Below, piece by piece: positions 10,431 to 18,763 of a DNA stretch of 64,000 nt. Position 1 is the first letter of the stretch. Each line of letters starts with the position of its first letter. The notes beneath the pieces were generated by a model that was not told the origin of the DNA, made no database searches, and saw only the letters and a list, made by a program, of their open reading frames with translations. The stretch spans positions 1,612,868-1,676,867 of the forward strand of contig DDFK01000002.1 in assembly GCA_002337145.1 (NCBI GenBank). The letters run 5' to 3'. The position numbers and the translations under genes were made by a program. The stretch is from Chitinophagaceae bacterium UBA1930 (GTDB lineage: Bacteria > Bacteroidota > Bacteroidia > Chitinophagales > Chitinophagaceae).

Positions 10431-10472
10431 TTGGTGTACCAATTTTTGGTTTACCAATAATTGGTTTGCCAA
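10431..10472. promoter_or_regulatory. Triple UxuR-like operator array, 15-bp period
   Basis: Three copies of a 12-bp palindrome start at 10431, 10446 and 10461: TTGGTGTACCAA, TTGGTTTACCAA and TTGGTTTGCCAA (one mismatch). The form TTGGTNNACCAA equals the established UxuR/ExuR operator core TTGGTATACCAA of the FadR subgroup. The array lies just ahead of the regulator start codon, and its distal copy overlaps the predicted -7 box, so binding would block transcription of the regulator-susCD-lyase unit. Binding by the adjacent regulator is inference. Confidence 0.75.
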
Positions 10473-10499
10473 TATTAGAGCATTTTTCCAATCAACCAA
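10470..10499 (-). promoter_or_regulatory. Predicted promoter of the regulator-susCD-lyase operon
   Basis: On the minus strand a TTG (10497-10499) is followed after 19 bp by TAATATTG (10470-10477), one mismatch from the Bacteroidota consensus TAnnTTTG. Transcription would begin near 10463, leaving a leader of about 45 nt that is filled by the operator array. Confidence 0.55.
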
Positions 10500-10564
10500 G
10501 TTTTTTTGGAAAATATTTTTCCCCCAATCGGTGAATGGAACAACCACAAGCAATCAATGGCTTG

Positions 10565-12043
10565 TTACCAGAATATTTTCTGATGGAATTTTTCTGCAGA
10601 TGCTGCATTGTTGATCTCTACCACATACATGCCTTTTGTAGTAAGCTTGGGATAGAAATAGCTGGCACCAGCATTGGCATTGGCAGTAAAGAGCAACTGC
10701 CCTTGAAGATTGATGAGCCTGATAGTTGCAGGGCTTGAAGAAACTACCACCAACGCATTGTTCGCTTTGAATACTTGGTGATTATTGGCGTTAATTGTAT
10801 TGATATGGATAATGGTCGAATAGGTTTTACCGCCATCTTTTTTATTGAGCAGTAACCTGAAATATTTACTGGCCGATTGCAGATTGACGGCATAACTCAA
10901 ACCCGCAACATCCACAACAGAGCGTGTTGAAAAATTGTTGCCATCAGCAGAATGTTCAATGATGAAATTTTTCAATTGGCTTACATCTGTTATCCTCCAT
11001 GAAAAAACAAGCTGGCCGTTCTGTTGCAGTACGTTCCAGTTCAGCAGTTCGCTGGCCAGTACGGCACTGCATGTTTGTGTAGCAATATTGGCCAGCCCCA
11101 ACGCAGCACCACTTACGGTGTTGCTGTTGCATACAACATTGTTCAACGCCGTGCCATTGCTGTTGGATGTGGCCACCCGTATGCCGTAACCGCTGGCATT
11201 TACATTTAATGTGTTTTGATTAAAGGTATTGTAGTTGCCCCAACCAGGCTGTTGTATATGCGTCTGGAAACCGTCAAGGTACGAGTTGGTACCAGTGTTC
11301 AGCTCAATGGTATAGTAGTTGCCTTTCACATCTATCCAGCTATCGCCGCCATTTACATTGGCAAGCCCCGTACCGTTGAAGATGTTGCCACGTACCAACC
11401 CGTATTTTGTTCCTTCTTTGATGTCTACATTTTCGGCACGCACATAATTGCCGAAACGGTTGCTGAGTATTTTGTTGTAGTTGCAGGTATCTACATTGCA
11501 GTAGGTGTTGGTGCACCAGTTCTCATAGGCCGAGCCTATATAGATGCCTTCGCCATAGGCTGCATCCAGCATGCCCGAAGAATCTATATAACAGTTTTTA
11601 ACGGTGCAGTAGCTTGAATAACGCCGCAGGTTGATGCCTGCCTGGCCGGTGTAGACAGACTGCACACTATCAATGGTTATGTACTGCGAACTATCCACCA
11701 TGATGCCGTTCTTACAGTTGCGGGTGGTAAAGCCTTTCAATACCCAATACTTGTTTCCCTTAAACTGGAAGCCGTAACCCGTGATATACGTACCTGTTGT
11801 AAGCACTGCATTACGGCTGCCCTGCAATGTTATGGGGGCAGATGCTGTTCCGTTAACACCAATGGGTGGCGTAAACAACCCGCTGGGCAAATCGTACACA
11901 CCATCTGCCATAACAATGGTTTGCCCTGCCACAGCTGCATTCAATGCACTCTGTAACTGTGTTGAAGTGGCAACATTTACAGTCTGTGCAAATGATAAGT
12001 AACAGCAGGCAAAAAAAGCAATCGTTAGCAGGTACTTTTTCAT
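10565..12043 (-). CDS. Secreted parallel beta-helix protein with T9SS sorting domain, probable polysaccharide lyase
   Basis: The 492-residue protein has a signal peptide (cut near LSFAQ), then about 300 residues of parallel beta-helix repeats (phrases such as GFTTRNCKNGIMVDSS and SSYCTVKNCYIDSSG mark successive turns), then a short fibronectin-like link and a C-terminal type IX secretion sorting domain (about residues 410-492). The N-terminal QLQSALNAAVAGQTIVMADG start resembles that of PL6/PL9/PL31-type lyases, but I cannot fix the family or catalytic residues. As the only enzyme-like protein of the locus with a T9SS tail, it may make the first cut outside the cell. It is 6 bp after kduI and ends 93 bp before the operator array. 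Confidence 0.75.
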   Translation of the reverse strand: MKKYLLTIAFFACCYLSFAQTVNVATSTQLQSALNAAVAGQTIVMADGVYDLPSGLFTPPIGVNGTASAPITLQGSRNAVLTTGTYITGYGFQFKGNKYWVLKGFTTRNCKNGIMVDSSQYITIDSVQSVYTGQAGINLRRYSSYCTVKNCYIDSSGMLDAAYGEGIYIGSAYENWCTNTYCNVDTCNYNKILSNRFGNYVRAENVDIKEGTKYGLVRGNIFNGTGLANVNGGDSWIDVKGNYYTIELNTGTNSYLDGFQTHIQQPGWGNYNTFNQNTLNVNASGYGIRVATSNSNGTALNNVVCNSNTVSGAALGLANIATQTCSAVLASELLNWNVLQQNGQLVFSWRITDVSQLKNFIIEHSADGNNFSTRSVVDVAGLSYAVNLQSASKYFRLLLNKKDGGKTYSTIIHINTINANNHQVFKANNALVVVSSSPATIRLINLQGQLLFTANANAGASYFYPKLTTKGMYVVEINNAASAEKFHQKIFW

Positions 12044-12049
12044 AACAGT

Positions 12050-12898
12050 TTATAATAAGGAGGCAACGCTTACAGGGTCAACATCGGCATAGTTTTTGTT
12101 TTCACCCGCCATGCCCCATATAAAGCTATAGCTGGCGGTACCGCAACCTGCATGTATGCTCCATGATGGCGATGCAACCGCTTCGTGGTTGGCCATTACA
12201 ATGTTTTTTGTTTGTTGCGGTTCGCCCATGAAATGCATGATACGTTGGTCCTCTGCCAGGTCGAAGTAGAAATATATTTCACATCTCCTATCGTGCACAT
12301 GTGGCGGCACACTGTTCCATACACTGCCGGGTTGCAATACCGTAAGTCCCATTACCAATTGACAACTTTGTATACCTTCTAAGTGTATGTATTTGTAAAT
12401 GGTCCTTTCGTTGGATGTGGCACTTGAACCCAATGATACAGGCGATGCTTCGTTGCCTTTCATCAACTTTGTTGGATGTGTTGCATGTGCTGTTGATGAC
12501 AGTAGATAAAACACGGCGGGGTTGGCTGTGTCATCACTTGCAAAGCTTACTTCTTTTGTACCCATACCCGCATAAACGCAGTCCAGCTTCTCCAGTGAAT
12601 AAGCTGTTCCATCAACTGTTACGGTGCCTTTGCCGCCAACATTGATCACGCCAAGCTCCCTACGTTCCAAAAAGAAACTGCTTTTCAAATTGTCATAGGT
12701 TGGTAGGCTTACTGTTGTGTTTACTGGTATAACGGTACCTGCAATCAGCCTATCGTAATGTGTATAGGTAAGGTTCAGTTTGTCTGTGTTTTTCAAATCA
12801 GATAAAAGAAAAAACTCCCGCAACTGTTGCGTCGTAAATGTTGGGTACTGTGTAGGGTGCACTGCATGCAATACAGGCAACGAATGAATTGCTGTCAT
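12050..12898 (-). CDS. kduI: 5-keto-4-deoxyuronate isomerase
   Basis: KduI interconverts 5-keto-4-deoxyuronate (the same compound called DEH in alginate work) and 3-deoxy-D-glycero-2,5-hexodiulosonate in the cytoplasm. The 282-residue product aligns along its whole length with the 278-residue E. coli enzyme, including FFLERRELGVINVGG, SNERTIYKY, and the zinc ligands H200, H202, E207 and H249, each four residues later than in E. coli. The frame is open 42 codons further upstream, but the shorter start gives the normal family length. It opens a two-gene unit with the beta-helix protein and has its own predicted promoter. The usual next enzyme, KduD, and KDG kinase/aldolase are not in the window. 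Confidence 0.95.
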   Translation of the reverse strand: MTAIHSLPVLHAVHPTQYPTFTTQQLREFFLLSDLKNTDKLNLTYTHYDRLIAGTVIPVNTTVSLPTYDNLKSSFFLERRELGVINVGGKGTVTVDGTAYSLEKLDCVYAGMGTKEVSFASDDTANPAVFYLLSSTAHATHPTKLMKGNEASPVSLGSSATSNERTIYKYIHLEGIQSCQLVMGLTVLQPGSVWNSVPPHVHDRRCEIYFYFDLAEDQRIMHFMGEPQQTKNIVMANHEAVASPSWSIHAGCGTASYSFIWGMAGENKNYADVDPVSVASLL

Positions 12899-12957
12899 TA
12901 AAAAAGTTTTAGATAAATGAAATTGGTACCAGGAACCGGTACATAGTGTAAGCAGTG

Positions 12958-12965
12958 CAAATGTA
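12958..12965 (-). promoter_or_regulatory. Predicted -7 box for kduI
   Basis: TACATTTG on the minus strand matches TAnnTTTG exactly; a T-run lies about 20 bp further upstream in place of a clear TTTG. The leader of roughly 55 nt contains a TGGTACCA palindrome (12923-12930) that differs in spacing from the operators near the regulator. Confidence 0.45.
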
Positions 12966-13132
12966 TTGGCTAACTTATAAACAGGAAAAAATATTTTCTT
13001 CACCGAAAATAAAATTGAAAGCAAAAAACTTTTTTCTATTTTCGTTTTCTCATCATGCTTGCTTCCCTCCTGTATATGTACCTATAACAGGTATAATTTT
13101 TATTTAATTTATTGTAAACAAAAATTTGCTGT

Positions 13133-15880
13133 ATGAAAAAAGTAATTTCTACACTATTGTCCATTTTTATTGTGGGCGTTGGATTTGCCCAAACAACCTA
13201 TTATTGGGTAGCGGGTACAACAGAAGGAAACATGTCGGTTGCGGCAAACTGGAACACGCAACAAAACGGTTCAGGTACTTCGAGAAGCACCATTGCGGCA
13301 ACGGATATCTTAGTTGTGGATGGCAGCAACTTTGGCGGTGCCACGCCTACCGCACCCAATAGCATTGCAACTATTAACGTTAACGCAGCCACTACGGCAC
13401 AGTTAAAAATTATAAATAATGCAAATGTAATTTTTGACAGGACAGCAACAAACGGCACATTAACCATTGCCAATAACACGGTTGGGCAAGATGGTTTGAT
13501 AATAGATGCAACTTCATCGCTGCTGCTTACAACAGTAGGCTCATCTACAGGTGCCATTTATATAGACCTGCCTACCTCAACAGCCACTATTGCAGGCAAG
13601 CTGAAATTTGTGCAAGGTGCTGCCACACCTTCAAGCAACCGCTTAACCGCAAGAACCGTTGGTGCGGTTGTGTTTACGGCGGGCTCTTCGTTTGAGTACG
13701 ACAATACATTGGGTTACCCATTTGGTACCGTAGCAAGCGGCACACCCGCTGCCAGCAATTCACTGAACTATGCCATTGTTTTCCAAACAGGCTCAAGCCT
13801 TATCAACAACAGTATCTACAGCCCATTTGGAAGCAACTCAACCAGTACCATTGTAGACTTTAAACAAAACAGCAATTACTATGTAAGGAACACAATGACT
13901 ACCGGTTCCTATACCAACGCAAAAACTTTTGGCAATGTGTTTTTACAGAACAATGCCACACTAACAAGTGATGCAGCGGCTTTAAACAAAATAGATAACC
14001 TGACCATAGATGCCGGCTGTAGCTGGGTGGTGGGTTCCTCTACAAGTTCACAGATACCTGTGCTGGGCAACCTGGTTGTAAATGGCACCATTAACGGTAC
14101 CGTATCGCCGGGTACCACCATATTGGTAATGTCTGGAAACGGTCCCCAATCAATAACAGGCAGCGGAAGCATTGCTGTTTCCAATTTTATAGTGGCAGAC
14201 AATTCAAACGTTACCTTGAATATGGATATCAATGTGGCAACTGCAACAAATATTTATGGCTATATCAATTTCAACAGCAATAAAATTCTGGGTACAGGTA
14301 CATTTACATCAAGGGTAAACATGGTACCATCTACCGGTGCCACACAAGCAGGTGCGGGTTTAACCAGTGGTTCGTTCCTGGTTTCTGTTGCAACCGGATT
14401 GGCCTTAAGCGGGCTTCAGGGGCTTTCCATTTCAGGTGCCGGCATACCTGCAGGTACAAACATTGCATCTTATTCATCTTCGGGTGGGCAAATTACCCTT
14501 TCTCAGCCAGCTACTGCAACAAGCACCGGTACAACGCTTACTTTTAGCAGCAATGCCGCTACGCTTGCAACCAGCAATGCCAATGGCTTTGACAGCACTT
14601 TGGGCAGTGTAACCGTAATTGGAAACAAGTCGTACAGGGCGGGTACAAATTTTATTATCAATGCCAGTACGGCTTCGCCAATAGGCATCTCTTCAGGGGC
14701 CACAAGTGCCGCATCGGCAGGTAACGTTACCATTAATGCAAATGCCACAACAAATACAGCGGTTAAAGTAGCAGGCATATTAACCTTAACCAATGCCAAA
14801 CTAAGCATCAGGCCAATTGATTCCGTAATCATTAACGGGGGCAGCTTGGCCGGCTCTTTCAGCAACACGAACTATATTGCCACTTTGGTGAATACCGGCA
14901 CCGGCGACAAAGGAATGTTGGCATTTACAAACATCACGGCTGCTACCCTATTGCCTATAGGCAGCGCAACCAATTACATGCCCGTAACATTAACCCCAAC
15001 CACCAGCGATGCTTTTGCCGTGAACGTGTTTGAAGGCATAACTGCCGATGCAACACCTGCCGGTACCGCATTTACTGCCGCACAAAAAGCAATGGTGGTA
15101 AATGCTGTTTGGACAATCAACAGAACATCTACCAATACAGACAACTGCACCATTAACCTTAACTGGCCTGCAAGCCTGGAAGGCAGTGCATTTGCCGCAT
15201 TTGGCAATACAATTGGTATTGCAGGGTACACAACCGCATGGGGCACGGTAGGCGGTAGCGGAAACAATGCCACCAATAACGCAACCAATAGCTTTAACGT
15301 ATTTGGTGGTTTTGGCGTAGGTAAGCTGGCACTGAACCTTCCTGTTAAATTTACCAGCATTGCTGCAAGCGAGCAACAAGGCAAAATAAAAGTAGATTGG
15401 AAAGTTGCCACTGAAACCAATACCAGCAATTATGTTGTTGAAAGGTCGGGCAATGGCATTTCATTTAGCGAAATAGGCAAACTAAACGCCGCCAACAGTT
15501 CCGCTTATTCGTTAACCGACAACAGCCCATTGAACACGAACTATTACCGCATTAAAGCGGTTGACAAAAACGGCAGCTTTGATTACAGCAGCATTGTACA
15601 AGTGAAACTGAAAAACGACAAAGCTTCAATTGCCGTATACCCCAACCCTGTTAAAGGCAACCAGTTGAACCTTCAGCTATCGAACCTTGCAAAAGGAAAT
15701 GTTGAGTTGAAACTGTACAACAGTTTGGGTCAGCAGTTATTGGCAAAAACAATAAGCTATACCGGTGGCAACCAAACACAAACCATTCAGTTGCCATCAT
15801 CTGTAACAAAAGGCATCTATACATTGGTAATTGCAACCGCTGACAATATGAATATGCAACAGGCGGTTCTGGTTGACTAA
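13133..15880 (+). CDS. Large T9SS-exported repeat-rich surface or secreted protein
   Basis: The 915-residue protein begins with a signal peptide (cut near GFAQT) and carries a long threonine-, serine-, asparagine- and alanine-rich region whose regular I-x-I/N-A-x pattern suggests beta-helix or beta-solenoid repeats (about 60-690). A segment near 750-830 with the VERSGNGISFSEIGKL pattern is the fibronectin-like linker common before sorting domains. Residues about 834-915, starting VYPNPVKGNQLNLQL, are a type A T9SS sorting domain. I recognise no catalytic motif; an adhesin or matrix protein is possible. It is divergent from kduI with a 234-bp gap and ends at a strong terminator. Confidence 0.85.
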   Translation: MKKVISTLLSIFIVGVGFAQTTYYWVAGTTEGNMSVAANWNTQQNGSGTSRSTIAATDILVVDGSNFGGATPTAPNSIATINVNAATTAQLKIINNANVIFDRTATNGTLTIANNTVGQDGLIIDATSSLLLTTVGSSTGAIYIDLPTSTATIAGKLKFVQGAATPSSNRLTARTVGAVVFTAGSSFEYDNTLGYPFGTVASGTPAASNSLNYAIVFQTGSSLINNSIYSPFGSNSTSTIVDFKQNSNYYVRNTMTTGSYTNAKTFGNVFLQNNATLTSDAAALNKIDNLTIDAGCSWVVGSSTSSQIPVLGNLVVNGTINGTVSPGTTILVMSGNGPQSITGSGSIAVSNFIVADNSNVTLNMDINVATATNIYGYINFNSNKILGTGTFTSRVNMVPSTGATQAGAGLTSGSFLVSVATGLALSGLQGLSISGAGIPAGTNIASYSSSGGQITLSQPATATSTGTTLTFSSNAATLATSNANGFDSTLGSVTVIGNKSYRAGTNFIINASTASPIGISSGATSAASAGNVTINANATTNTAVKVAGILTLTNAKLSIRPIDSVIINGGSLAGSFSNTNYIATLVNTGTGDKGMLAFTNITAATLLPIGSATNYMPVTLTPTTSDAFAVNVFEGITADATPAGTAFTAAQKAMVVNAVWTINRTSTNTDNCTINLNWPASLEGSAFAAFGNTIGIAGYTTAWGTVGGSGNNATNNATNSFNVFGGFGVGKLALNLPVKFTSIAASEQQGKIKVDWKVATETNTSNYVVERSGNGISFSEIGKLNAANSSAYSLTDNSPLNTNYYRIKAVDKNGSFDYSSIVQVKLKNDKASIAVYPNPVKGNQLNLQLSNLAKGNVELKLYNSLGQQLLAKTISYTGGNQTQTIQLPSSVTKGIYTLVIATADNMNMQQAVLVD

Positions 15881-15904
15881 AAAATATTGAACCCCAGAAA
15901 ACTA

Positions 15905-15939
15905 AAGACGTGTTCCCTATATGGGCACGTCTTTTTTTT
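15905..15939 (+). terminator. Rho-independent terminator
   Basis: AAGACGTG pairs with CACGTCTT, with an inner CCC/GGG pair, and is followed by a run of T. It lies 25 bp after the stop of the T9SS protein gene. Confidence 0.9.
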
Positions 15940-16024
15940 GTGGGAATTATTTTCTGCACTCCGTTTTGTTTTTCCACCCAATAATTATTGGTAAGCAATT
16001 TGCAAAAACGTTTGTAAAACCGTT

Positions 16025-16423
16025 ATGCCCATTCAATTGCAGTTAACCTATCTTTTTGTATTGGCCATACCCATTGCCTGTATTGCATGGACGGTAACGC
16101 ATGAAGAAGTTTTCCGTGAGCCGAGGGAGTACTGCATCAACAAATCCAAAACGTGCAAACGTTTCCTTCAACGCAAATTCTTTTACCTTTTTACCTGCGA
16201 GTATTGCTTTAGCCATTACATAACATTGGCAATGCTATGTATAACGCACTATACATTACTGTTTGCCGATTGGAGGGGTTATTTAATTGCCGGCTTTTCG
16301 CTGGTATGGATTGCCAATGTGTACATGAGCCTGTTTGCTTTGTTGAGAACAGATATTAAAAAAGAAGGCATGGAAGCTAAATTGGAAGAAAAGAAATTGA
16401 ACGAAGAGCAGCACAACAAGTAA
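16025..16423 (+). CDS. Small membrane protein of unknown function
   Basis: The 132-residue protein has an N-terminal membrane segment (about 5-24), a short basic loop, then two hydrophobic segments (about 65-80 and 86-106) and a charged, lysine/glutamate-rich tail (111-132) that could form a coiled coil. A CEYC pair at about 59-62 followed by SHYITLAM just before the second membrane segment recalls DUF1360-type proteins, but the match is by eye only. It stands alone between a terminator and a convergent cytochrome gene. Confidence 0.65.
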   Translation: MPIQLQLTYLFVLAIPIACIAWTVTHEEVFREPREYCINKSKTCKRFLQRKFFYLFTCEYCFSHYITLAMLCITHYTLLFADWRGYLIAGFSLVWIANVYMSLFALLRTDIKKEGMEAKLEEKKLNEEQHNK

Positions 16424-16445
16424 CCTGCCTTGCTCCCCTTACCTG

Positions 16446-16862
16446 TTATTTAACTTCTTTAAACACAGGTTTTGCCGAACCACGGTGGCAGGTATTGCAA
16501 GTTACCAATTGAATTTTTGCAGTATCGGCATGTGGCAGGGTTGAGATGTATTTTTTGTTCATCTCATCTGTCATACGCATCATTTGGCGGGTGATTTCTT
16601 TTTTGGGGTTGGCATCGCTTGCCATATCCAGCTTGCGGTTGTTTTCTTTAGATGGTGCATGGCAGTACACACACTTCACGCCCAGATCTTCTTTGAACTG
16701 GTCCATGGCTTCATCCACTTCCTTAAACGTAACATTTGCCGGAAAGGCTTTGATGTTCTTCAACACTTTGGGTTGCGGCTGCACAAATGCCAGTATGGTT
16801 ACGGCAACAAAACCTGTAAGTACTGTAACAGTAATGGCCTTTTTTTTATGACTGCTAAACAT
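16446..16862 (-). CDS. Diheme c-type cytochrome
   Basis: The 138-residue protein has an N-terminal signal or anchor segment (about 8-28) and two heme-binding CXXCH motifs, CVYCH at 64-68 and CNTCHRG at 122-126. The text NLGVKCVYCHAP-like pattern followed by MMRMTDEMN between the motifs is that of the photosynthetic reaction-centre-cytochrome-like family found in many non-photosynthetic Bacteroidota. It probably carries electrons in the periplasm; no partner is next to it. The start at MFSSHKKK is preferred to an ATG 21 codons upstream because it gives a normal signal sequence. Confidence 0.85.
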   Translation of the reverse strand: MFSSHKKKAITVTVLTGFVAVTILAFVQPQPKVLKNIKAFPANVTFKEVDEAMDQFKEDLGVKCVYCHAPSKENNRKLDMASDANPKKEITRQMMRMTDEMNKKYISTLPHADTAKIQLVTCNTCHRGSAKPVFKEVK

Positions 16863-17070
16863 GCATTGTAATTTTTGCGTAATATAAAAAAAGAAATGTA
16901 GCTGCTTCAATAAAATAGACAGCAAGCCTGTATTATACGGTTAGCAACAAACTTCTTGACTGTGGAATTAATTGCACAGCATTCCTCATATTGTCTATCG
17001 CATTCTTTAAAAACAGTACACAAAACATCTTTGGCATCATTTTGTCAAATAGTAAAACAAATTATAGTTT

Positions 17071-17508
17071 ATGAAAAAGATAGTAACCATTTGCTTTGCA
17101 ACCATTGCCATTGCGGCCTGTAACAACAAAGCAAAGCGAGAAGCAGAAATACTACAAGCAAAACAGATGACTGTAGATTCGATAGCAAAAGTTGAAGACG
17201 TTAAAAAAAGGACCATCGATTCTATGAATGCGGTAGCCGAAACAAAACGTGTAACAATTGTACATTCATCCGGAAACGGTAACAGCGGTACAACAACTAC
17301 TACTACCACAACCACCAAAAAAGGTTGGAACAGTACACTTAAAGGTGCAGTGATTGGTGCCGGTGCGGGAGCCATTACAGGTGCCATGGTTGACGGCAAA
17401 AAAGGTGAAGGTGCCATTGTTGGTGGTTTGCTTGGTGCCGGTGCAGGTGCAGGTGTAGGTGCCATTATTGATGGCAACCAAAAGAAGAAAGCAAAGACAA
17501 AAAATTAA
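17071..17508 (+). CDS. Glycine-zipper lipoprotein
   Basis: The 145-residue protein has a lipoprotein signal with lipobox IAAC (cysteine 17), a charged helical region (about 20-60) likely to form a coiled coil, a run of eight to nine threonines (about 74-83), and then two glycine-zipper segments (about 92-110 and 117-137: GAVIGAGAGAITGAM, GLLGAGAGAGVGAII). Such YMGG/glycine-zipper lipoproteins insert hairpins into the outer membrane; the exact role is unknown. It has its own terminator and stands as a single gene. Confidence 0.8.
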   Translation: MKKIVTICFATIAIAACNNKAKREAEILQAKQMTVDSIAKVEDVKKRTIDSMNAVAETKRVTIVHSSGNGNSGTTTTTTTTTKKGWNSTLKGAVIGAGAGAITGAMVDGKKGEGAIVGGLLGAGAGAGVGAIIDGNQKKKAKTKN

Positions 17509-17528
17509 TACATTTATAAAGCATATCA

Positions 17529-17560
17529 AAAATAGCTCCTGTAAAGGGAGCTATTTTTTT
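17529..17560 (+). terminator. Rho-independent terminator
   Basis: AATAGCTCC and GGGAGCTATT form a hairpin with a TGTAAA-type loop, followed by seven T. It lies 20 bp after the glycine-zipper lipoprotein gene. Confidence 0.9.
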
Positions 17561-17591
17561 GTACATACATTTATATAACAGCATATAATTT

Positions 17592-18494
17592 TTAAGGATA
17601 AATGAATTCACGCACCGTGTTATCCATAAAACCACCACCAGGATACAAGGTTGTATAATCAAGGTTCAACCATATATTTCCTTTATCATCCGTATGGTAA
17701 TTCAGTTTCTTACCATTGCTTTCAAATACAAATAATTTTTTCTGTATCAAAGCTGCAACAGCATTCAGGTCTTTTGCTGTACCAATATACATTTCAGGAT
17801 AGATATGGCCCTTTACACAAAGCAACCGCACTTTACCGCCAATGGCCTTTATGGCACCGGCCATTAAAATAGAATAATCATCGCAGTCGCCTGCAAGTAA
17901 AGAAGTGCTTTCGCTGGCTTTGGCAAAATATTCTTCACCTGCAGGGTCACTTACATAATTCCATTTGTTGTTTACTTTTTTAAATACTGCAAAAGCCTGT
18001 ATCAGCAAACGGGTTTCATCGGTACGGGCCTGTTGCTGCTCCTTCTCAAAATAAGTGTTGCAGGCATTTACTGCAAAGTCGCGTACAATAGGGTTGCGGT
18101 AATCTATGGCAGCAAGTATTGCCTTATCGTTGTACAAAGAACCATAACCTGTGTACACAAAATTTTTGTTTTGCTGCACACCCCTTAAATCGTTGAACAC
18201 ATATTGCCCATCTTTATAAAAACTGTCCATTGTATAATTGCTGTTGTACCAGCTATTGCCAAACCACGCCGCAATACATACCATACTTATAATAAGTACA
18301 GGCCAAAAAAGCCTTACCAATAAAAACAGTGCAACCAGAATAAAAGCCAGTACCAACAATTTATCTATACTGTAAGGCCAATTGGCATTGGGCAGGTACT
18401 GATAAACAATTACGAACAACAGCACAGCTATTGCAGTTGTTAAAGCAGGAAGGAGTATATTTTTAATAAACCGGTTTTTAATAACAGCAGGCAT
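17592..18494 (-). CDS. Membrane protein with transglutaminase-like domain
   Basis: With the start at MPAVIKN the protein has 300 residues: two or three membrane segments (about 10-78), then a soluble transglutaminase-like domain. The Cys-His-Asp triad is visible as C204 in LAGDCDDYSILM, H230 in VKGHIYPEM and D279 in WLNLDYTT. Such domains can act as proteases, amidases or cross-linkers; the substrate is unknown, and facing the periplasm is likely. The frame is open for 23 more codons, but that longer start would lie in the T-run of a terminator hairpin, so the internal start is preferred. Confidence 0.75.
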   Translation of the reverse strand: MPAVIKNRFIKNILLPALTTAIAVLLFVIVYQYLPNANWPYSIDKLLVLAFILVALFLLVRLFWPVLIISMVCIAAWFGNSWYNSNYTMDSFYKDGQYVFNDLRGVQQNKNFVYTGYGSLYNDKAILAAIDYRNPIVRDFAVNACNTYFEKEQQQARTDETRLLIQAFAVFKKVNNKWNYVSDPAGEEYFAKASESTSLLAGDCDDYSILMAGAIKAIGGKVRLLCVKGHIYPEMYIGTAKDLNAVAALIQKKLFVFESNGKKLNYHTDDKGNIWLNLDYTTLYPGGGFMDNTVREFIYP

Positions 18495-18561
18495 ACCTAA
18501 ATGTATTTGTTTTATGAATGCTATAATTATTCCGAGTTTACTTAAAAGATGATAAAATTTC

Positions 18562-18596
18562 AAAAAACTGCTTTATACCCATAGCAGGGCTTTTTT
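18562..18596. terminator. Bidirectional terminator-like hairpin
   Basis: CTGCT (18568-18572) pairs with AGCAG (18583-18587). A run of six A on the left and of six T on the right allow it to work on either strand. It separates the transglutaminase-like gene from the repeat region to its right. Confidence 0.5.
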
Positions 18597-18618
18597 ATTG
18601 CGTTTTGCCGGTTAAGGA

Positions 18619-18735
18619 AATTTGTAGCGAAAAAATAATTTTACACCACTTTGCTACAAGGTTTGTGCAATTTTTTCTGTAGCAAAATATTTTGCACAAA
18701 AAATTTTGCTACAAAAATTTGCATAGCTACAATAT
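18619..18735. repeat. Cluster of alternating TTTGCTAC inverted repeats
   Basis: Five copies of TTTGCTAC or its complement GTAGCAAA, some imperfect, alternate in direction. The best hairpin pairs TGTAGCAAAAT (18678-18688) with ATTTTGCTACA (18703-18713). A second, interlocked pair is TTTGTGCAA (18662-18670) with TTGCACAAA (18692-18700). The block is bounded by GCCGGTTAA near 18607 and GGCGGTTAA near 18743. No gene is seen between 18495 and 18921. Confidence 0.7.
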
Positions 18736-18763
18736 ATTGGGTGGCGGTTAAAAACAATGGATG

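Noticed and set aside
12921..12941. Possible fourth operator ahead of kduI (TGGTACCA and a nearby GGTAC)
   Set aside because: The half-sites have no 2-bp spacer, unlike the three operators at 10431-10472, so it is not counted as the same site.
14974..15429. Long open frame on the minus strand inside the T9SS protein gene
   Set aside because: It is the mirror of a repetitive, Ala/Thr/Asn-rich coding sequence that avoids stops on the other strand. It has no family pattern and overlaps a clear gene.
18619..18735. CRISPR array
   Set aside because: The repeated units are short, alternate in direction and lack regular spacers; no cas gene is in the window.
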